Source of the DNA: Lentibacillus persicus
GTDB lineage: Bacteria > Bacillota > Bacilli > Bacillales > Amphibacillaceae
Reading direction: 5' to 3'
Assembly: GCF_900112705.1 (NCBI RefSeq)
Contig: NZ_FOMR01000002.1
Span: 186,001-250,000 of the forward strand
Length of the DNA: 64,000 nt
Position 1 is the stretch's first letter; each line of letters opens with the position of its first letter. Positions 17,206 to 26,129 of the stretch are shown piece after piece. Under the pieces are notes generated by a model. That model saw only the letters and a list, made by a program, of their open reading frames with translations, was not told the DNA's origin and made no database searches. Made by a program: the position numbers and the translations under genes.

Positions 17206-17374
17206 ACAATCCCCTCCAACCTAACTGCCAATCTGCGTCGGTTATTTTTGGGCATCAAGAGAGTCAACTCATTACCAATAGCCACGTACATTTATTAATT
17301 TCTTTCACGATTAATCGTATCATATTATATAGTGAATGCTACATATTTAACGATCTAAGAAGGCGATCGCCAGC

Positions 17375-17412
17375 ATATAAAAGGAAGCTATAAATGGTGA
17401 TATAGCTTCCTT
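17375..17412 (-). terminator. Terminator after greA
   Basis: AAGGAAGCTATA and TATAGCTTCCTT form a perfect 12-pair stem. The T-tail on the minus strand is short. It lies in the 220-base gap between greA and yrrS, which shows nothing else clear. Confidence 0.75.
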
Positions 17413-17432
17413 AATCATGATGACATTAAATC

Positions 17433-17909
17433 CTATTCAACGTTTTCAATTCTGACCATAATATCCCCGCCAGGTGTTGTCACAGCAACTTCTGTCCCTT
17501 TTTCCTGACCAATCAGACTTTTTGCCATTGGTGAATCGTTAGAGATTTTCCCTTCAAATGGGTCAGCTTCTGCACTTCCTACAATGGTGTATGTTTCTTC
17601 ATCGCCTTCAGGAAGTTCTTTAAATGTTACTGTGCTGCCCAATGATACAATATCAGGATTTTCATTATCGTTTTCAATAATAACCGCATTGCGTATCATT
17701 TTTTCCACTTGAGCTATGCGTGATTCCACAAAAGCTTGTTCATCTTTTGCAGCATCATACTCGGAGTTCTCAGAAAGATCGCCAAATCCGCGGGCAACTT
17801 TGATTCGTTCCACGACCTCAGCCCTCTTGTCGGTCTTAAGATATTCAAGTTCTTCTTCCAGTTTCGCTTTCCCCTCTTCAGTCATATAAAAACTTTTTTC
17901 TGTAGCCAT
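17433..17909 (-). CDS. greA: Transcription elongation factor GreA
   Basis: 158 residues, normal length. The N-terminal antiparallel coiled coil (to about residue 75) carries the tip residues that enter the RNA polymerase secondary channel ([14 protein letters not shown]). The C-terminal FKBP-like domain (from about residue 80) ends in a beta-rich segment. GreA stimulates RNA cleavage by backtracked polymerase. It sits downstream of udk, as in Bacillus. Confidence 0.96.
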   Translation of the reverse strand: MATEKSFYMTEEGKAKLEEELEYLKTDKRAEVVERIKVARGFGDLSENSEYDAAKDEQAFVESRIAQVEKMIRNAVIIENDNENPDIVSLGSTVTFKELPEGDEETYTIVGSAEADPFEGKISNDSPMAKSLIGQEKGTEVAVTTPGGDIMVRIENVE

Positions 17910-18013
17910 TCACAATACACTCCTTTTATCTTCAATCCTGCAGTTAGACAGATTCAAATAACTTAATACTAAAAACTACTATGGCAGATTCGATTTAAAT
18001 TTTCAATACATTT

Positions 18014-18655
18014 TCATTTTATTTTTGATTGGTTCCTCGACAGAATTTTTTCGATTTTTGTCGCCATTATATCAATAGCTACATGGTTTTGACCGCCTTC
18101 AGGTATGATAATATCGGCATAACGCTTTGTAGGTTCAACAAATTGCAGATGCATCGGTCTTACATTATTTTCATATTGGTCAATGACTGAATCCAGCGTT
18201 CTTCCCCGTTCCTTGATATCCCTGGAGAGTCTTCGAATAATCCGTACGTCTGCATCAGTGTCAACGTAAACCTTAATGTCCATTAAGTCCACCAGCCGGG
18301 GATCTTCAAGTATTAAAATTCCTTCGAGAATAATTACTTCTTTTGGTTCTACACTGATTACCTCATTTGACCTGGTATGCATTTTATAATCATAAACGGG
18401 CTTTTCAATTGTCTTATGATTGAGCAAGTCATGAATATGACTGATTAATAAATCATTATCAAATGCCAGTGGATGGTCATAATTTGTGTTAAGTCTTTCT
18501 TCAAACGGTAAATGGCTCTGGTCTTTATAGTAGTAATCTTGTTCAATAACAAGTATCGTTTTGTCCTGAAATCGTTCGCAGATAGAGCGTGTAACTGAAG
18601 TTTTACCACTCCCGCTCCCGCCGGCGACACCGATTACAACCGGTTTTTCAGCCAT
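18014..18655 (-). CDS. udk: Uridine kinase
   Basis: 213 residues. Phosphorylates uridine and cytidine in pyrimidine salvage. The P-loop GGSGSGKT spans residues 12-19; DYYYKD and YDHPLAFD belong to the nucleoside pocket, and [12 protein letters not shown] forms the lid. I chose the ATG at 18655 (MAEKPVVIG), preceded by GGAAGGGAG; an ATG at 18679 lacks a ribosome site. The gene overlaps the end of yrrM by 8 bases, so the two are probably translationally coupled. Confidence 0.94.
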   Translation of the reverse strand: MAEKPVVIGVAGGSGSGKTSVTRSICERFQDKTILVIEQDYYYKDQSHLPFEERLNTNYDHPLAFDNDLLISHIHDLLNHKTIEKPVYDYKMHTRSNEVISVEPKEVIILEGILILEDPRLVDLMDIKVYVDTDADVRIIRRLSRDIKERGRTLDSVIDQYENNVRPMHLQFVEPTKRYADIIIPEGGQNHVAIDIMATKIEKILSRNQSKIK

Positions 18656-19307
18656 TCGATGAAAACTCCCTTCCTTCATCTTTTATACTCATTGCAATAC
18701 CGTCTCCGACCGGCACAATTGTTGTTTGGAAAGTTGGATGAGTTATTAGCCAATCATTATAATTTCGGATTTTCTTTGCTATTTTTTGATATCTCGGATT
18801 CGGTTTACTTTCATCTGCAACATACCCTTTAAATAAAACATTATCGGACAAAACGGTTCCATTGGATTTCAACAGTGGCACGGAACGTTCAAAAAATTGC
18901 CGATATTGTCCTTTAGCTGCATCGATTAAGATGAGATCAAATGATCTTGATTGCATTTTGTCCAGATGTTCAATCGCATCACCAAGCAAAGCCGTAATAT
19001 GCTCCTGTTTGCCCATTCGGCTGATATTTGCTTTTGCCTGGTAATATCGCTTTTCATCTTTTTCAATCGTTACGATATGTGCTTGGGGATATGCTTCGAG
19101 CATTCTTAACGCAGAATAGCCAATTGCAGTTCCTATTTCCAGAATCTTATTAGGTCTTTGCAGCCGGATGATTTGCTTAACAAAATTCATGCTCAATGGG
19201 TCCATAATTGGGACATTCTCAAGTTCTGCTGCTTGCTCGAGTTGAGTTACCCATGTTTCATCTTCAGGCAATACACTTTTTAAATAATTCGATAATGTTT
19301 CATCCAT
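18648..19307 (-). CDS. yrrM: YrrM, SAM-dependent O-methyltransferase (COMT-like)
   Basis: 219 residues of methyltransferase family 3. The SAM-binding loop [12 protein letters not shown] lies near residue 55; [10 protein letters not shown] and [11 protein letters not shown] are the acidic ribose/metal motifs, and [10 protein letters not shown] is the C-terminal family block. Bacterial members are sometimes linked to tRNA wobble-uridine (5-hydroxyuridine) methylation (TrmR in B. subtilis); that is family knowledge and I cannot confirm the substrate from sequence. It sits between mltG and udk. Confidence 0.9.
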   Translation of the reverse strand: MDETLSNYLKSVLPEDETWVTQLEQAAELENVPIMDPLSMNFVKQIIRLQRPNKILEIGTAIGYSALRMLEAYPQAHIVTIEKDEKRYYQAKANISRMGKQEHITALLGDAIEHLDKMQSRSFDLILIDAAKGQYRQFFERSVPLLKSNGTVLSDNVLFKGYVADESKPNPRYQKIAKKIRNYNDWLITHPTFQTTIVPVGDGIAMSIKDEGREFSSNG

Positions 19308-19355
19308 AAGATCGTCCTCTTCAATACGCTTATTTTAATCAGACAATAATAAATG

Positions 19356-20474
19356 TTATTTAATATACTTCTCCCTCAATTTATTGTGCTCTTTGTTTGT
19401 CTCAGAAAAATGGATATTACCCTCACCGTCATGCAAAAAGTATAAGTAGTCTGATTCTTCCGGCGCAACGGTCGCTTCCAGCGAAGTTTCAGCAAAATTG
19501 GAAATCGGGCCAACCGGGAGCGAATTAACATGATACGTATTATATGGCGACTCAACTTCCAAATCATCATACGTTACTTGCTCTTTATGGTCTCCAAGAG
19601 CATAAAGCACAGTAGGATCTGTTTGAAGCGCCATACCCTCTTCAAGCCGATTATAAAATAGGCCCGCGATCTTCTTCCGTTGGTCGTCAGAGCTTGATTC
19701 GTTTTCTACAATCGACGCCATTGTTAATGCTTCATGGACCGTTAAATCTTGACCTGCGATTTCATCCAAATAGGGTGTCACCACATTTTCCGTTTTTTCG
19801 AGCATGCGATTTACCACTGTTTCAACTGAAGGATTTTGACTGTAGAACTGATAGGTTGCTGCAAATAAATACCCTTCCAGCGGTGTCCTGATTTCCGGAT
19901 CCAGAATATCGTTTGTTAAAATATTCGGGTAAGAACTGATTAATGTTTCAATATAATCAGGGTCATTTACCTTATTCAGAAAGTCTTCTTTGCTGAACTC
20001 AAGGTTCTTCCCATATGTTTCGGCAATTTGGTCAATCGTCCAACCTTCTGGGATTGTAATGTTATGAACGGGTTCTTCCATGACTTTTCCATTCTGAAGA
20101 GCTTCCAATAGTTCGTCGACGTTCATAGAGGGAGAAAAAGTATAATCACCCGCTTGAAATTCAGTCACATTCTTGAATTTTGTATAAAACTGGAAAATCG
20201 TACCGTCTTTAATAATACCATTTTCTTCAAGGATTGATGCAATATCAGATGTGGAAGATCCCAGCGGAATCTCAACATTAGTGTCTTCGTTGCTGTCAGG
20301 GTCTACCGGCTCCAATGCAGAAGTGATATATAAATACCCTGATATACTGCCAATAATTAAAATCAGAGCAAGTGAGATAATAATAACTGCAGCAATTTTT
20401 CTTACAGCTTTAGCATCTTCGCTCCGTCGCTTTAAATTTTCCATATAACTCCCTGACATTTTCTTTTTCGACAT
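19356..20474 (-). CDS. mltG: Endolytic murein transglycosylase MltG
   Basis: 372 residues. A cytoplasmic basic N terminus and one membrane segment (about 27-50) lead into the extracellular YceG-like domain. IPEGWTIDQIAETYG (LysM-like part) and the catalytic glutamate motif ASIVENESSSDDQRKKIAGLFYNRL are visible, followed by LQTDPTVLYALG. MltG cleaves nascent peptidoglycan strands and sets glycan chain length. It is upstream of yrrM in the same direction. Confidence 0.95.
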   Translation of the reverse strand: MSKKKMSGSYMENLKRRSEDAKAVRKIAAVIIISLALILIIGSISGYLYITSALEPVDPDSNEDTNVEIPLGSSTSDIASILEENGIIKDGTIFQFYTKFKNVTEFQAGDYTFSPSMNVDELLEALQNGKVMEEPVHNITIPEGWTIDQIAETYGKNLEFSKEDFLNKVNDPDYIETLISSYPNILTNDILDPEIRTPLEGYLFAATYQFYSQNPSVETVVNRMLEKTENVVTPYLDEIAGQDLTVHEALTMASIVENESSSDDQRKKIAGLFYNRLEEGMALQTDPTVLYALGDHKEQVTYDDLEVESPYNTYHVNSLPVGPISNFAETSLEATVAPEESDYLYFLHDGEGNIHFSETNKEHNKLREKYIK

Positions 20475-20567
20475 GCTTCTCCCCCTTTCATCCGGTATAT
20501 TATACTAAAACCAGCGATAATAATCTATTATGTAAACAATTCATTCCACAATAATTATTTACGGCAT

Positions 20568-20606
20568 AATGGAAAAGCTGATACCCATCAAGATATCAGC
20601 TTTTCT
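20568..20606 (-). terminator. Terminator after yrzB
   Basis: AAAAGCTGATA pairs with TATCAGCTTTT over a ten-base loop. The tail is only four T residues. It separates the ireB-ruvX-yrzB unit from mltG. Confidence 0.6.
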
Positions 20607-20621
20607 ATACCGATATAATCT

Positions 20622-20909
20622 TCACTCGCCGTTTTCTTCATCAATCAATGTGTGTAGTACTTCTTCAACCATTTCCCATTCGTCATCCGAATCGATTGGG
20701 AAAAGTGAAAGATCATCTTCGTTCTTTTCTTCTTCTTCATACCTGAATGCGTATACTTCGACTTCTTCATCTTCCTTTTGTTCGGCGGGGACAACCGCTA
20801 AATAGGAATGACCCGTCTTATCAACATCGAAAGTAAACAATACTTCAAAAAGATGCTCTTCGCCATTCTCATCAGGGATAATAATTCGCTCATTTTCTTC
20901 CAGTGCCAT
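20622..20909 (-). CDS. yrzB: YrzB, DUF1292 protein
   Basis: 95 very acidic residues matching the DUF1292 family. The conserved core runs from IIIPDENGEEHLFEVLFTFD through SYLAVVPAE to VYAFRYEE, with a C-terminal WEMVEEVLHTLIDE. The function is unknown. The order ireB-ruvX-yrzB immediately downstream of alaS is strongly conserved in Firmicutes, which is the main support besides sequence. The acidic composition is typical for the family and not special to this genome. Confidence 0.88.
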   Translation of the reverse strand: MALEENERIIIPDENGEEHLFEVLFTFDVDKTGHSYLAVVPAEQKEDEEVEVYAFRYEEEEKNEDDLSLFPIDSDDEWEMVEEVLHTLIDEENGE

Positions 20910-20922
20910 GATTACACTCCTT

Positions 20923-21339
20923 TTATTTTGACTGATCGAGATAAGTTTGCAAGATCATGACTGCTGCCATTTTATCGATGACTTTTTTACGTTTTTTCCG
21001 GCTCATATCAGCTTCGAGCAAAACGCGCTCTGCAGCGGCAGTTGTCAATCTCTCATCCCATAGGATAACCGGTATGTTATGAACTTTTTCGACGTGTTCC
21101 GCGTAAGTCATAGAAGCTTCCCCGCGTTCGCCGATTGAACCATTCATATGCTTCGGCAACCCTATTACAGCTTTCCCGACAGCATGTTCTTCTATTATTT
21201 GTTTCAGCTGTTCATCAGCTGAAGACACTTCTGCTTCGTCCCATTTGATTGTTGTGATGCCTTGCGCTGTCATACCCAACAAGTCACTCACTGCAACACC
21301 AATCGTTTTGGAACCGACATCCAGTCCAACTATTTTCAT
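20923..21339 (-). CDS. ruvX: RuvX/YqgF, RNase H-like pre-16S rRNA nuclease
   Basis: 138 residues. RNase H-fold acidic residues are visible: D7 in [15 protein letters not shown], the glutamate of the [19 protein letters not shown] block, and [11 protein letters not shown] near residue 94. E. coli YqgF matures the 16S rRNA 5' end; it was earlier proposed as a Holliday-junction resolvase. It abuts ireB with no gap (stop and start adjacent) and precedes yrzB, so the three form one unit. Confidence 0.94.
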   Translation of the reverse strand: MKIVGLDVGSKTIGVAVSDLLGMTAQGITTIKWDEAEVSSADEQLKQIIEEHAVGKAVIGLPKHMNGSIGERGEASMTYAEHVEKVHNIPVILWDERLTTAAAERVLLEADMSRKKRKKVIDKMAAVMILQTYLDQSK

Positions 21340-21609
21340 TTAATCTTCCTTTTGCTGTTCTTCAAGGTAAAACTTTACAAGTTCTTCAATAACTTCATCC
21401 CGTTCGACTTTACGAATTAAACTGCGTGCATCATTATATCTAGGGATATATGCGGGGTCACCTGATAATAAATAACCGACGATCTGATTAATTGGGTTAT
21501 AGCCTTTTTCTTTCAGTGCGTCGTGGACTGTCAGCAGAATGTCTTTAATATCATGATCAAATGGTTCCTCTGAAAAATTAAATTTCATTGTTTTATCAAT
21601 AGAGCTCAT
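21340..21609 (-). CDS. ireB: IreB family regulatory phosphoprotein (YrzL)
   Basis: 89 residues of the IreB/UPF0297 family. The N-terminal TMKFNF motif includes Thr7, a known phosphorylation site of the PASTA kinase IreK in Enterococcus (family knowledge). The rest of the family pattern follows, including [26 protein letters not shown]. It lies 95 bases downstream of alaS and directly upstream of ruvX. In enterococci IreB modulates cephalosporin resistance; here it may link PASTA-kinase signalling to other processes. Confidence 0.92.
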   Translation of the reverse strand: MSSIDKTMKFNFSEEPFDHDIKDILLTVHDALKEKGYNPINQIVGYLLSGDPAYIPRYNDARSLIRKVERDEVIEELVKFYLEEQQKED

Positions 21610-21704
21610 CGTGACACCTCATTCCACATGTTTTCCTTTGTTCTCTATTCTAACATGTTTATCGTTCATATTATATCTTTTTTGATAGATAGAATGCAGG
21701 TTAT

Positions 21705-24350
21705 TTATTCATCTACATGGTTTGTCACATATTGATTTGCTGCTTTTAAGGCTTCACTGATTTTTTCCGGGTTTTTACCGCCGGCTTGAGCCATATCGGG
21801 GCGACCGCCGCCTCCGCCTCCGCAGATTTCAGCAGCCTGTTTTATTAAATTACCGGCATGCAATCCTTTTTCAGTAAGATCTTTCGTCACCCCTGCAGCC
21901 AATTGCACTTTTTGATTGTTTTCGGATGCAAGCAGGATGACAGCAGAATCAAATTTTTGTTTTAACTCATCAAGCATATTGCGCAACTGATTCATATCCT
22001 TCGCACTGACTTGCTGTGCCAGAACGGTAACACCATTAATTGATTCACTTTTATCGACAATGGAGGACGCTTCCTGATTGGAAAGCTTCGCGTTTAATGA
22101 TTCATTTTCTTTTTGCATTGTTTTTATCTCTTCGTATAGTCCTTCAATTCGTTCTATAATATTCTCATCGGATGTTTTCAAAAACTTGGCGGTCTTTTGC
22201 AGTGTACTCAGTTTCTCATTGACGTACCAATAAGCCTCCATGCTTGAGACGGCCTCAATCCGTCTTGTGCCGGCTCCGATACCAGTTTCTGAGGTAATCT
22301 TGAACAGCCCGATCTCATCGGTGTTGTGGACGTGACAGCCGCCGCACAATTCAATGCTGTAATCACTAATCTGGACAACTCTTACAACATCCCCATACTT
22401 TTCACCGAATAAAGCCATTGCGCCCATTTCTTTTGCTTCTTCAAGCTTTTTATAGTCAATTGCAACCGGGATTGACGCCCAAATCTTTTCATTTACCTTT
22501 TGCTCAATTGCTGCAATCTCCTCCTCAGTGACAGAACTGAAGTGTGAGAAGTCAAACCGAAGCCGGTCAGGTGCTACCAGCGACCCCGCCTGGTTGACAT
22601 GATCACCCAGAACATCTTTTAACGCTTGGTGCAGCAAATGGGTAGCTGTATGATTTTTAACGACACGGTTACGAAAAGCACTTTCAACTGCTCCCCAAAC
22701 CTCTTCATCGGCGCGGATCTCGCCTTCCTTTACTTTGACCTTATGCACATGCTGGCCATTCGGAGCTTTCTGAACATCTTCGACATAAGCTGAGGCATTA
22801 TTTGTATAGATCCAGCCATTGTCTGCAATCTGTCCACCACTTTCAGCATAAAATGGTGTTTCTTTCAGAAATACATATGCCTCCTCCCCGGCTGAGGCGC
22901 TCTCGGTTAAATCATTTTCTTTTACGATTGCTTCAACAGTGGTATTCACGTTCAACTGTTCATAACCGATAAACGTACTCTCGGTTTTCACATCACGCAA
23001 GATTCCGTCCTGAATTTGCATGGAATCAACTTTTTGTCTGGCGCTTCGGGCACGTTCGCGTTGCTTCTCCATTTCCAGTTCAAAGCCTTCTTCATCGATT
23101 GAAAATCCATAATCGGCAATATACTCGTCGGTCAGTTCTTTTGGAAAACCATACGTGTCGTATAACCTAAAAACCTCAGCGCCCGGGAAGACGTCACTTC
23201 CTTTTTGTTTTTCTTTTTCTATAATGCTGTTCAGTATTGAAAGTCCATCGTTAAGTGTCTCATGAAACCGTTCTTCTTCCGTTTTTACAACCGTTTCAAT
23301 ATGTGACTGCTGCTTAAGCACTTCCGGATAATAATCCTTCATTATCTCCCCAACAATCGGGACAAGCTTATACATGAATGGCTTATCAATGCCCAGCTGT
23401 TTGGCGAAACGGACGGCACGACGCAAAAGTCTCCTTAATACGTAACCTCTCCCCTCATTTGAAGGAAGCGCTTTGTCGCCAACTGCAAAGGACACAGTTC
23501 GGATATGGTCGGCAATTACTTTAAAGGCTGTATCGTCTGATGAACTTTGGCCGTATTTTTTACCTGAAATCTCCTCAGTCTCACGGATAAGCGGCATAAA
23601 TAGATCAGTGTCAAAGTTAGTCGGAGCATTTTGAATAACTGATACAACACGCTCAAGCCCCATACCGGTATCGATATTTTGCTTTGGGAGCGGCGTGTAC
23701 GTATCATCAGGGTTATGGTTAAATTGTGAGAAGACAAGATTCCAGATTTCCAAATAACGTTCATTTTCACCGCCCGGATACAGTTCAGGATCATTAGGAT
23801 CATTGCCATAGTCTTCCCCGCGGTCATAAAAAATTTCCGAGTTAGGTCCGCTTGGGCCCTCGCCAATATCCCAGAAGTTTTCTTCCAGTCGAATGATTCG
23901 CGCTTTCGGGATCTTTATATCATGCAACCAAATATCATACGCTTCATCATCTTCCGGATGCACGGTCACCGACAATAATTCCGGGTCGAAACCAATCCAT
24001 TTTTCACTCGTTAAAAATTCCCATGCATACGCAATGGCTTCTTTTTTAAAATAGTCACCAATCGAAAAGTTGCCAAGCATTTCAAAAAACGTATGGTGCC
24101 GAGCTGTAAATCCCACATTCTCTATATCATTGGTTCGGATTGATTTTTGTGCATTAACGATGCGCGGGTTGTCTGGAATAACCCGTCCATCAAAATATTT
24201 TTTGAGCGTTGCCACACCACTGTTAATCCACAGCAATGTTGGATCTTCGATAGGTACAAGGGACGCACTTGGCTCTACTTGATGACCTTTTTCCTGGAAA
24301 AAGTCCAGAAACATTTGCCGTACTTGTGCTGATGTTAACTGTTTCATCAT
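21705..24350 (-). CDS. alaS: Alanyl-tRNA synthetase
   Basis: 881 residues, full length. The N-terminal class II catalytic core ([18 protein letters not shown]-like [19 protein letters not shown]) is followed by the tRNA-recognition part. Next is the editing domain with [10 protein letters not shown] and CGGCHVHNT zinc ligands, and a C-terminal oligomerisation/C-Ala region ending in a Gly-rich [16 protein letters not shown] loop. Two adjacent ATG codons (24350 and 24347) follow GGAGGT; the second has better spacing. Expression is controlled by the T-box upstream. Confidence 0.97.
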   Translation of the reverse strand: MMKQLTSAQVRQMFLDFFQEKGHQVEPSASLVPIEDPTLLWINSGVATLKKYFDGRVIPDNPRIVNAQKSIRTNDIENVGFTARHHTFFEMLGNFSIGDYFKKEAIAYAWEFLTSEKWIGFDPELLSVTVHPEDDEAYDIWLHDIKIPKARIIRLEENFWDIGEGPSGPNSEIFYDRGEDYGNDPNDPELYPGGENERYLEIWNLVFSQFNHNPDDTYTPLPKQNIDTGMGLERVVSVIQNAPTNFDTDLFMPLIRETEEISGKKYGQSSSDDTAFKVIADHIRTVSFAVGDKALPSNEGRGYVLRRLLRRAVRFAKQLGIDKPFMYKLVPIVGEIMKDYYPEVLKQQSHIETVVKTEEERFHETLNDGLSILNSIIEKEKQKGSDVFPGAEVFRLYDTYGFPKELTDEYIADYGFSIDEEGFELEMEKQRERARSARQKVDSMQIQDGILRDVKTESTFIGYEQLNVNTTVEAIVKENDLTESASAGEEAYVFLKETPFYAESGGQIADNGWIYTNNASAYVEDVQKAPNGQHVHKVKVKEGEIRADEEVWGAVESAFRNRVVKNHTATHLLHQALKDVLGDHVNQAGSLVAPDRLRFDFSHFSSVTEEEIAAIEQKVNEKIWASIPVAIDYKKLEEAKEMGAMALFGEKYGDVVRVVQISDYSIELCGGCHVHNTDEIGLFKITSETGIGAGTRRIEAVSSMEAYWYVNEKLSTLQKTAKFLKTSDENIIERIEGLYEEIKTMQKENESLNAKLSNQEASSIVDKSESINGVTVLAQQVSAKDMNQLRNMLDELKQKFDSAVILLASENNQKVQLAAGVTKDLTEKGLHAGNLIKQAAEICGGGGGGRPDMAQAGGKNPEKISEALKAANQYVTNHVDE

Positions 24351-24411
24351 TTAACCTCCAACTTTTTTATATGGCTGTTTTCTGAATGATTTTGCAATTT
24401 ATTTCTGACAA

Positions 24412-24680
24412 TAAAAAATCCCCTCTCTACAATTCCTTAGAGACGAGATCCGCGGTACCACCCTAATTATGAATGGAGAAACCCATTCATCACTCAGCCT
24501 GATAACGGTTTGGTACCGACGGGGATTAGCCGTACTCCGGTTTAGCTTTCCATGGTCTTAGCGTTCAGGATTTCTCTCAGCCCAAGGAAACCCCTCTCTG
24601 AAGTGTCTTTCGCATTCTGGACACTGTTGAACAAAGATCCATGTACTTAGAACCTTCAACGTATTACTGTTATTAATTTG
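24412..24680 (-). promoter_or_regulatory. Alanine-specific T-box leader of alaS
   Basis: The T-box AGGGTGGTACCGCG lies at 24451-24464 (minus) and is followed by a terminator stem (TCTCT...AGAGA) and six T residues ending at 24413. In stem I the specifier reads GCT (24560-24562) within GAACGCTA, an Ala codon. The variable base T of TGGT would pair with discriminator A73. A candidate -35 TTGACT lies at 24691-24696. This accounts for the 364-base gap between alaS and yrrI. Confidence 0.92.
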
Positions 24681-24714
24681 CTGATAGTATAGTCAACTTT
24701 TTCTTAAATGTCAA

Positions 24715-25779
24715 TTATGTACTTCGGACTGATACCAGATGCTCTATAAGAACTTTAAGCACAAATAAAAGAGGAACTGCTAAAACAAGACCAATTACAC
24801 CGCCTATTTTACTTCCCAAAAGTAAGGCAAAAATGATCGCAGCCGGATGAATTCTGATACTTCTGCCAACAATATATGGCGATAAAAAGTTGCCTTCAAT
24901 AACTTGTATAATAAAAATACTCGCTAATCCAATCAATACAAGCTTGCCGGAAATAGTTGCCGTAATTGCAATCACTGGCACGGCGCCAATAATCGGGCCG
25001 AAGTATGGAATGATATTCGTGATTGCCATAATAATAGCCAATAACAAGGCATATGGAATATCTATAAATTTGAATACTGCAAATGCTGCTGCCCCTACGA
25101 AAATTGAAACGAGCAACTGTCCTCTTATGTAACTTCCAAGCCCATCATCGATCGCCTGCAGGAATGTCTTTGTCTGGTGATGATACTTTTGCGGAATCCA
25201 CTTCTTAAAATAAGATTTGATTAAATCAAAGTCTTTCAAAAAATAGAAAGCGAGAACCGGGATCACTGTTATAATGACAATCATGTCGAAAACTTTTGTA
25301 AAACCCCTGACGATATCAGCAAGCAATTCTTCAATATAAGTTTCGGCTTCAAAGATAAGTTCGTCCATTTTATCATGGAACGTTTCGGGCAAAAAAGCTG
25401 TATATTCATACAGACTGTAAATAAAGTCCCGGTATGCTTGTACGAGCTGAGGCAGCTGTTGCTGGAGATCATTCAGCTGCTGAATGACTGCCGGATAAAC
25501 CCGATAGCCTAAATAACCGGTCCCGCCAAAAAAAAGCAGATAAATCAAAAGAACCGCTGCACTTTTCGGAATGTTATGTTTGTGCATTTTTTCTATGATT
25601 GGATACAATAAATAAGCAATCAGAACAGCGCTTAAAAATGGAATCAGCAACTGCCACAGGAAAGAAAGTACAGCACCATAGAACGGAAAAAGTTTCACAA
25701 GTAAATAGATAAATAAAAAAACAAAAATACCGGTTATAACCCAGAACAAAAAATTCAAAGGTTTATTGTATATGAACAT
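24715..25779 (-). CDS. yrrI: YrrI, AI-2E family transporter-like membrane protein
   Basis: 354 residues with about eight membrane segments in the AI-2E/PerM arrangement. Three N-terminal helices are followed by a large extracytoplasmic region (about 85-150) and a C-terminal membrane block with YFGPIIGAVPVIAI and the conserved PYIVGRSIRIHP loop. Members include TqsA-like exporters and Na+(Li+)/H+ antiporters; no substrate can be assigned here. The ATG at 25779 has GGGAGGTG six bases upstream; an earlier start at 25803 would overlap that site. B. subtilis carries yrrI at the same place. Confidence 0.88.
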   Translation of the reverse strand: MFIYNKPLNFLFWVITGIFVFLFIYLLVKLFPFYGAVLSFLWQLLIPFLSAVLIAYLLYPIIEKMHKHNIPKSAAVLLIYLLFFGGTGYLGYRVYPAVIQQLNDLQQQLPQLVQAYRDFIYSLYEYTAFLPETFHDKMDELIFEAETYIEELLADIVRGFTKVFDMIVIITVIPVLAFYFLKDFDLIKSYFKKWIPQKYHHQTKTFLQAIDDGLGSYIRGQLLVSIFVGAAAFAVFKFIDIPYALLLAIIMAITNIIPYFGPIIGAVPVIAITATISGKLVLIGLASIFIIQVIEGNFLSPYIVGRSIRIHPAAIIFALLLGSKIGGVIGLVLAVPLLFVLKVLIEHLVSVRST

Positions 25780-25824
25780 GCCTGCACCTCCCGGAGAAAG
25801 CAAGCTCGTTTATATGAAGAAACA

Positions 25825-26019
25825 TTACCATTGAATTTTCCGTTCATTTTCGGTAAAAAGATCATCCAACGAACTCAAGGAACCATCCGGCTCAACCTGA
25901 TGAATTGTAAACTTATCATTAAAAACAGAGAGTTCAACAAAACAATTCCAGCAATAGAACTGCTGAGAACCTATTTTACCAATATCTTTTTCTCTGCAAT
26001 TCGGGCATACCAACATCAT
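25825..26019 (-). CDS. Small zinc-ribbon protein (YrzR-like)
   Basis: 64 residues. Two cysteine pairs, CPNC at residues 5-8 and CWNC at 23-26, form a zinc ribbon; the C-terminal half (HQVEPDGSLSSLDDLF) is acidic. AAGGAG precedes two adjacent ATG codons. No function is known. Small zinc-ribbon genes occur in B. subtilis near yrrI, and I believe this is the counterpart of yrzR, but that symbol is from memory and not certain. The intact ribosome site and the motif make it a real gene. Confidence 0.78.
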   Translation of the reverse strand: MMLVCPNCREKDIGKIGSQQFYCWNCFVELSVFNDKFTIHQVEPDGSLSSLDDLFTENERKIQW

Positions 26020-26129
26020 TAAATCTCCTTTTCATCCCGCATATAACGAACAATTAATGTCCGATTCGGTATGAAATGTCACTTTATTTGTCTATGCTTG
26101 CCCATTAGCAGACAAAATATACGTGCCGA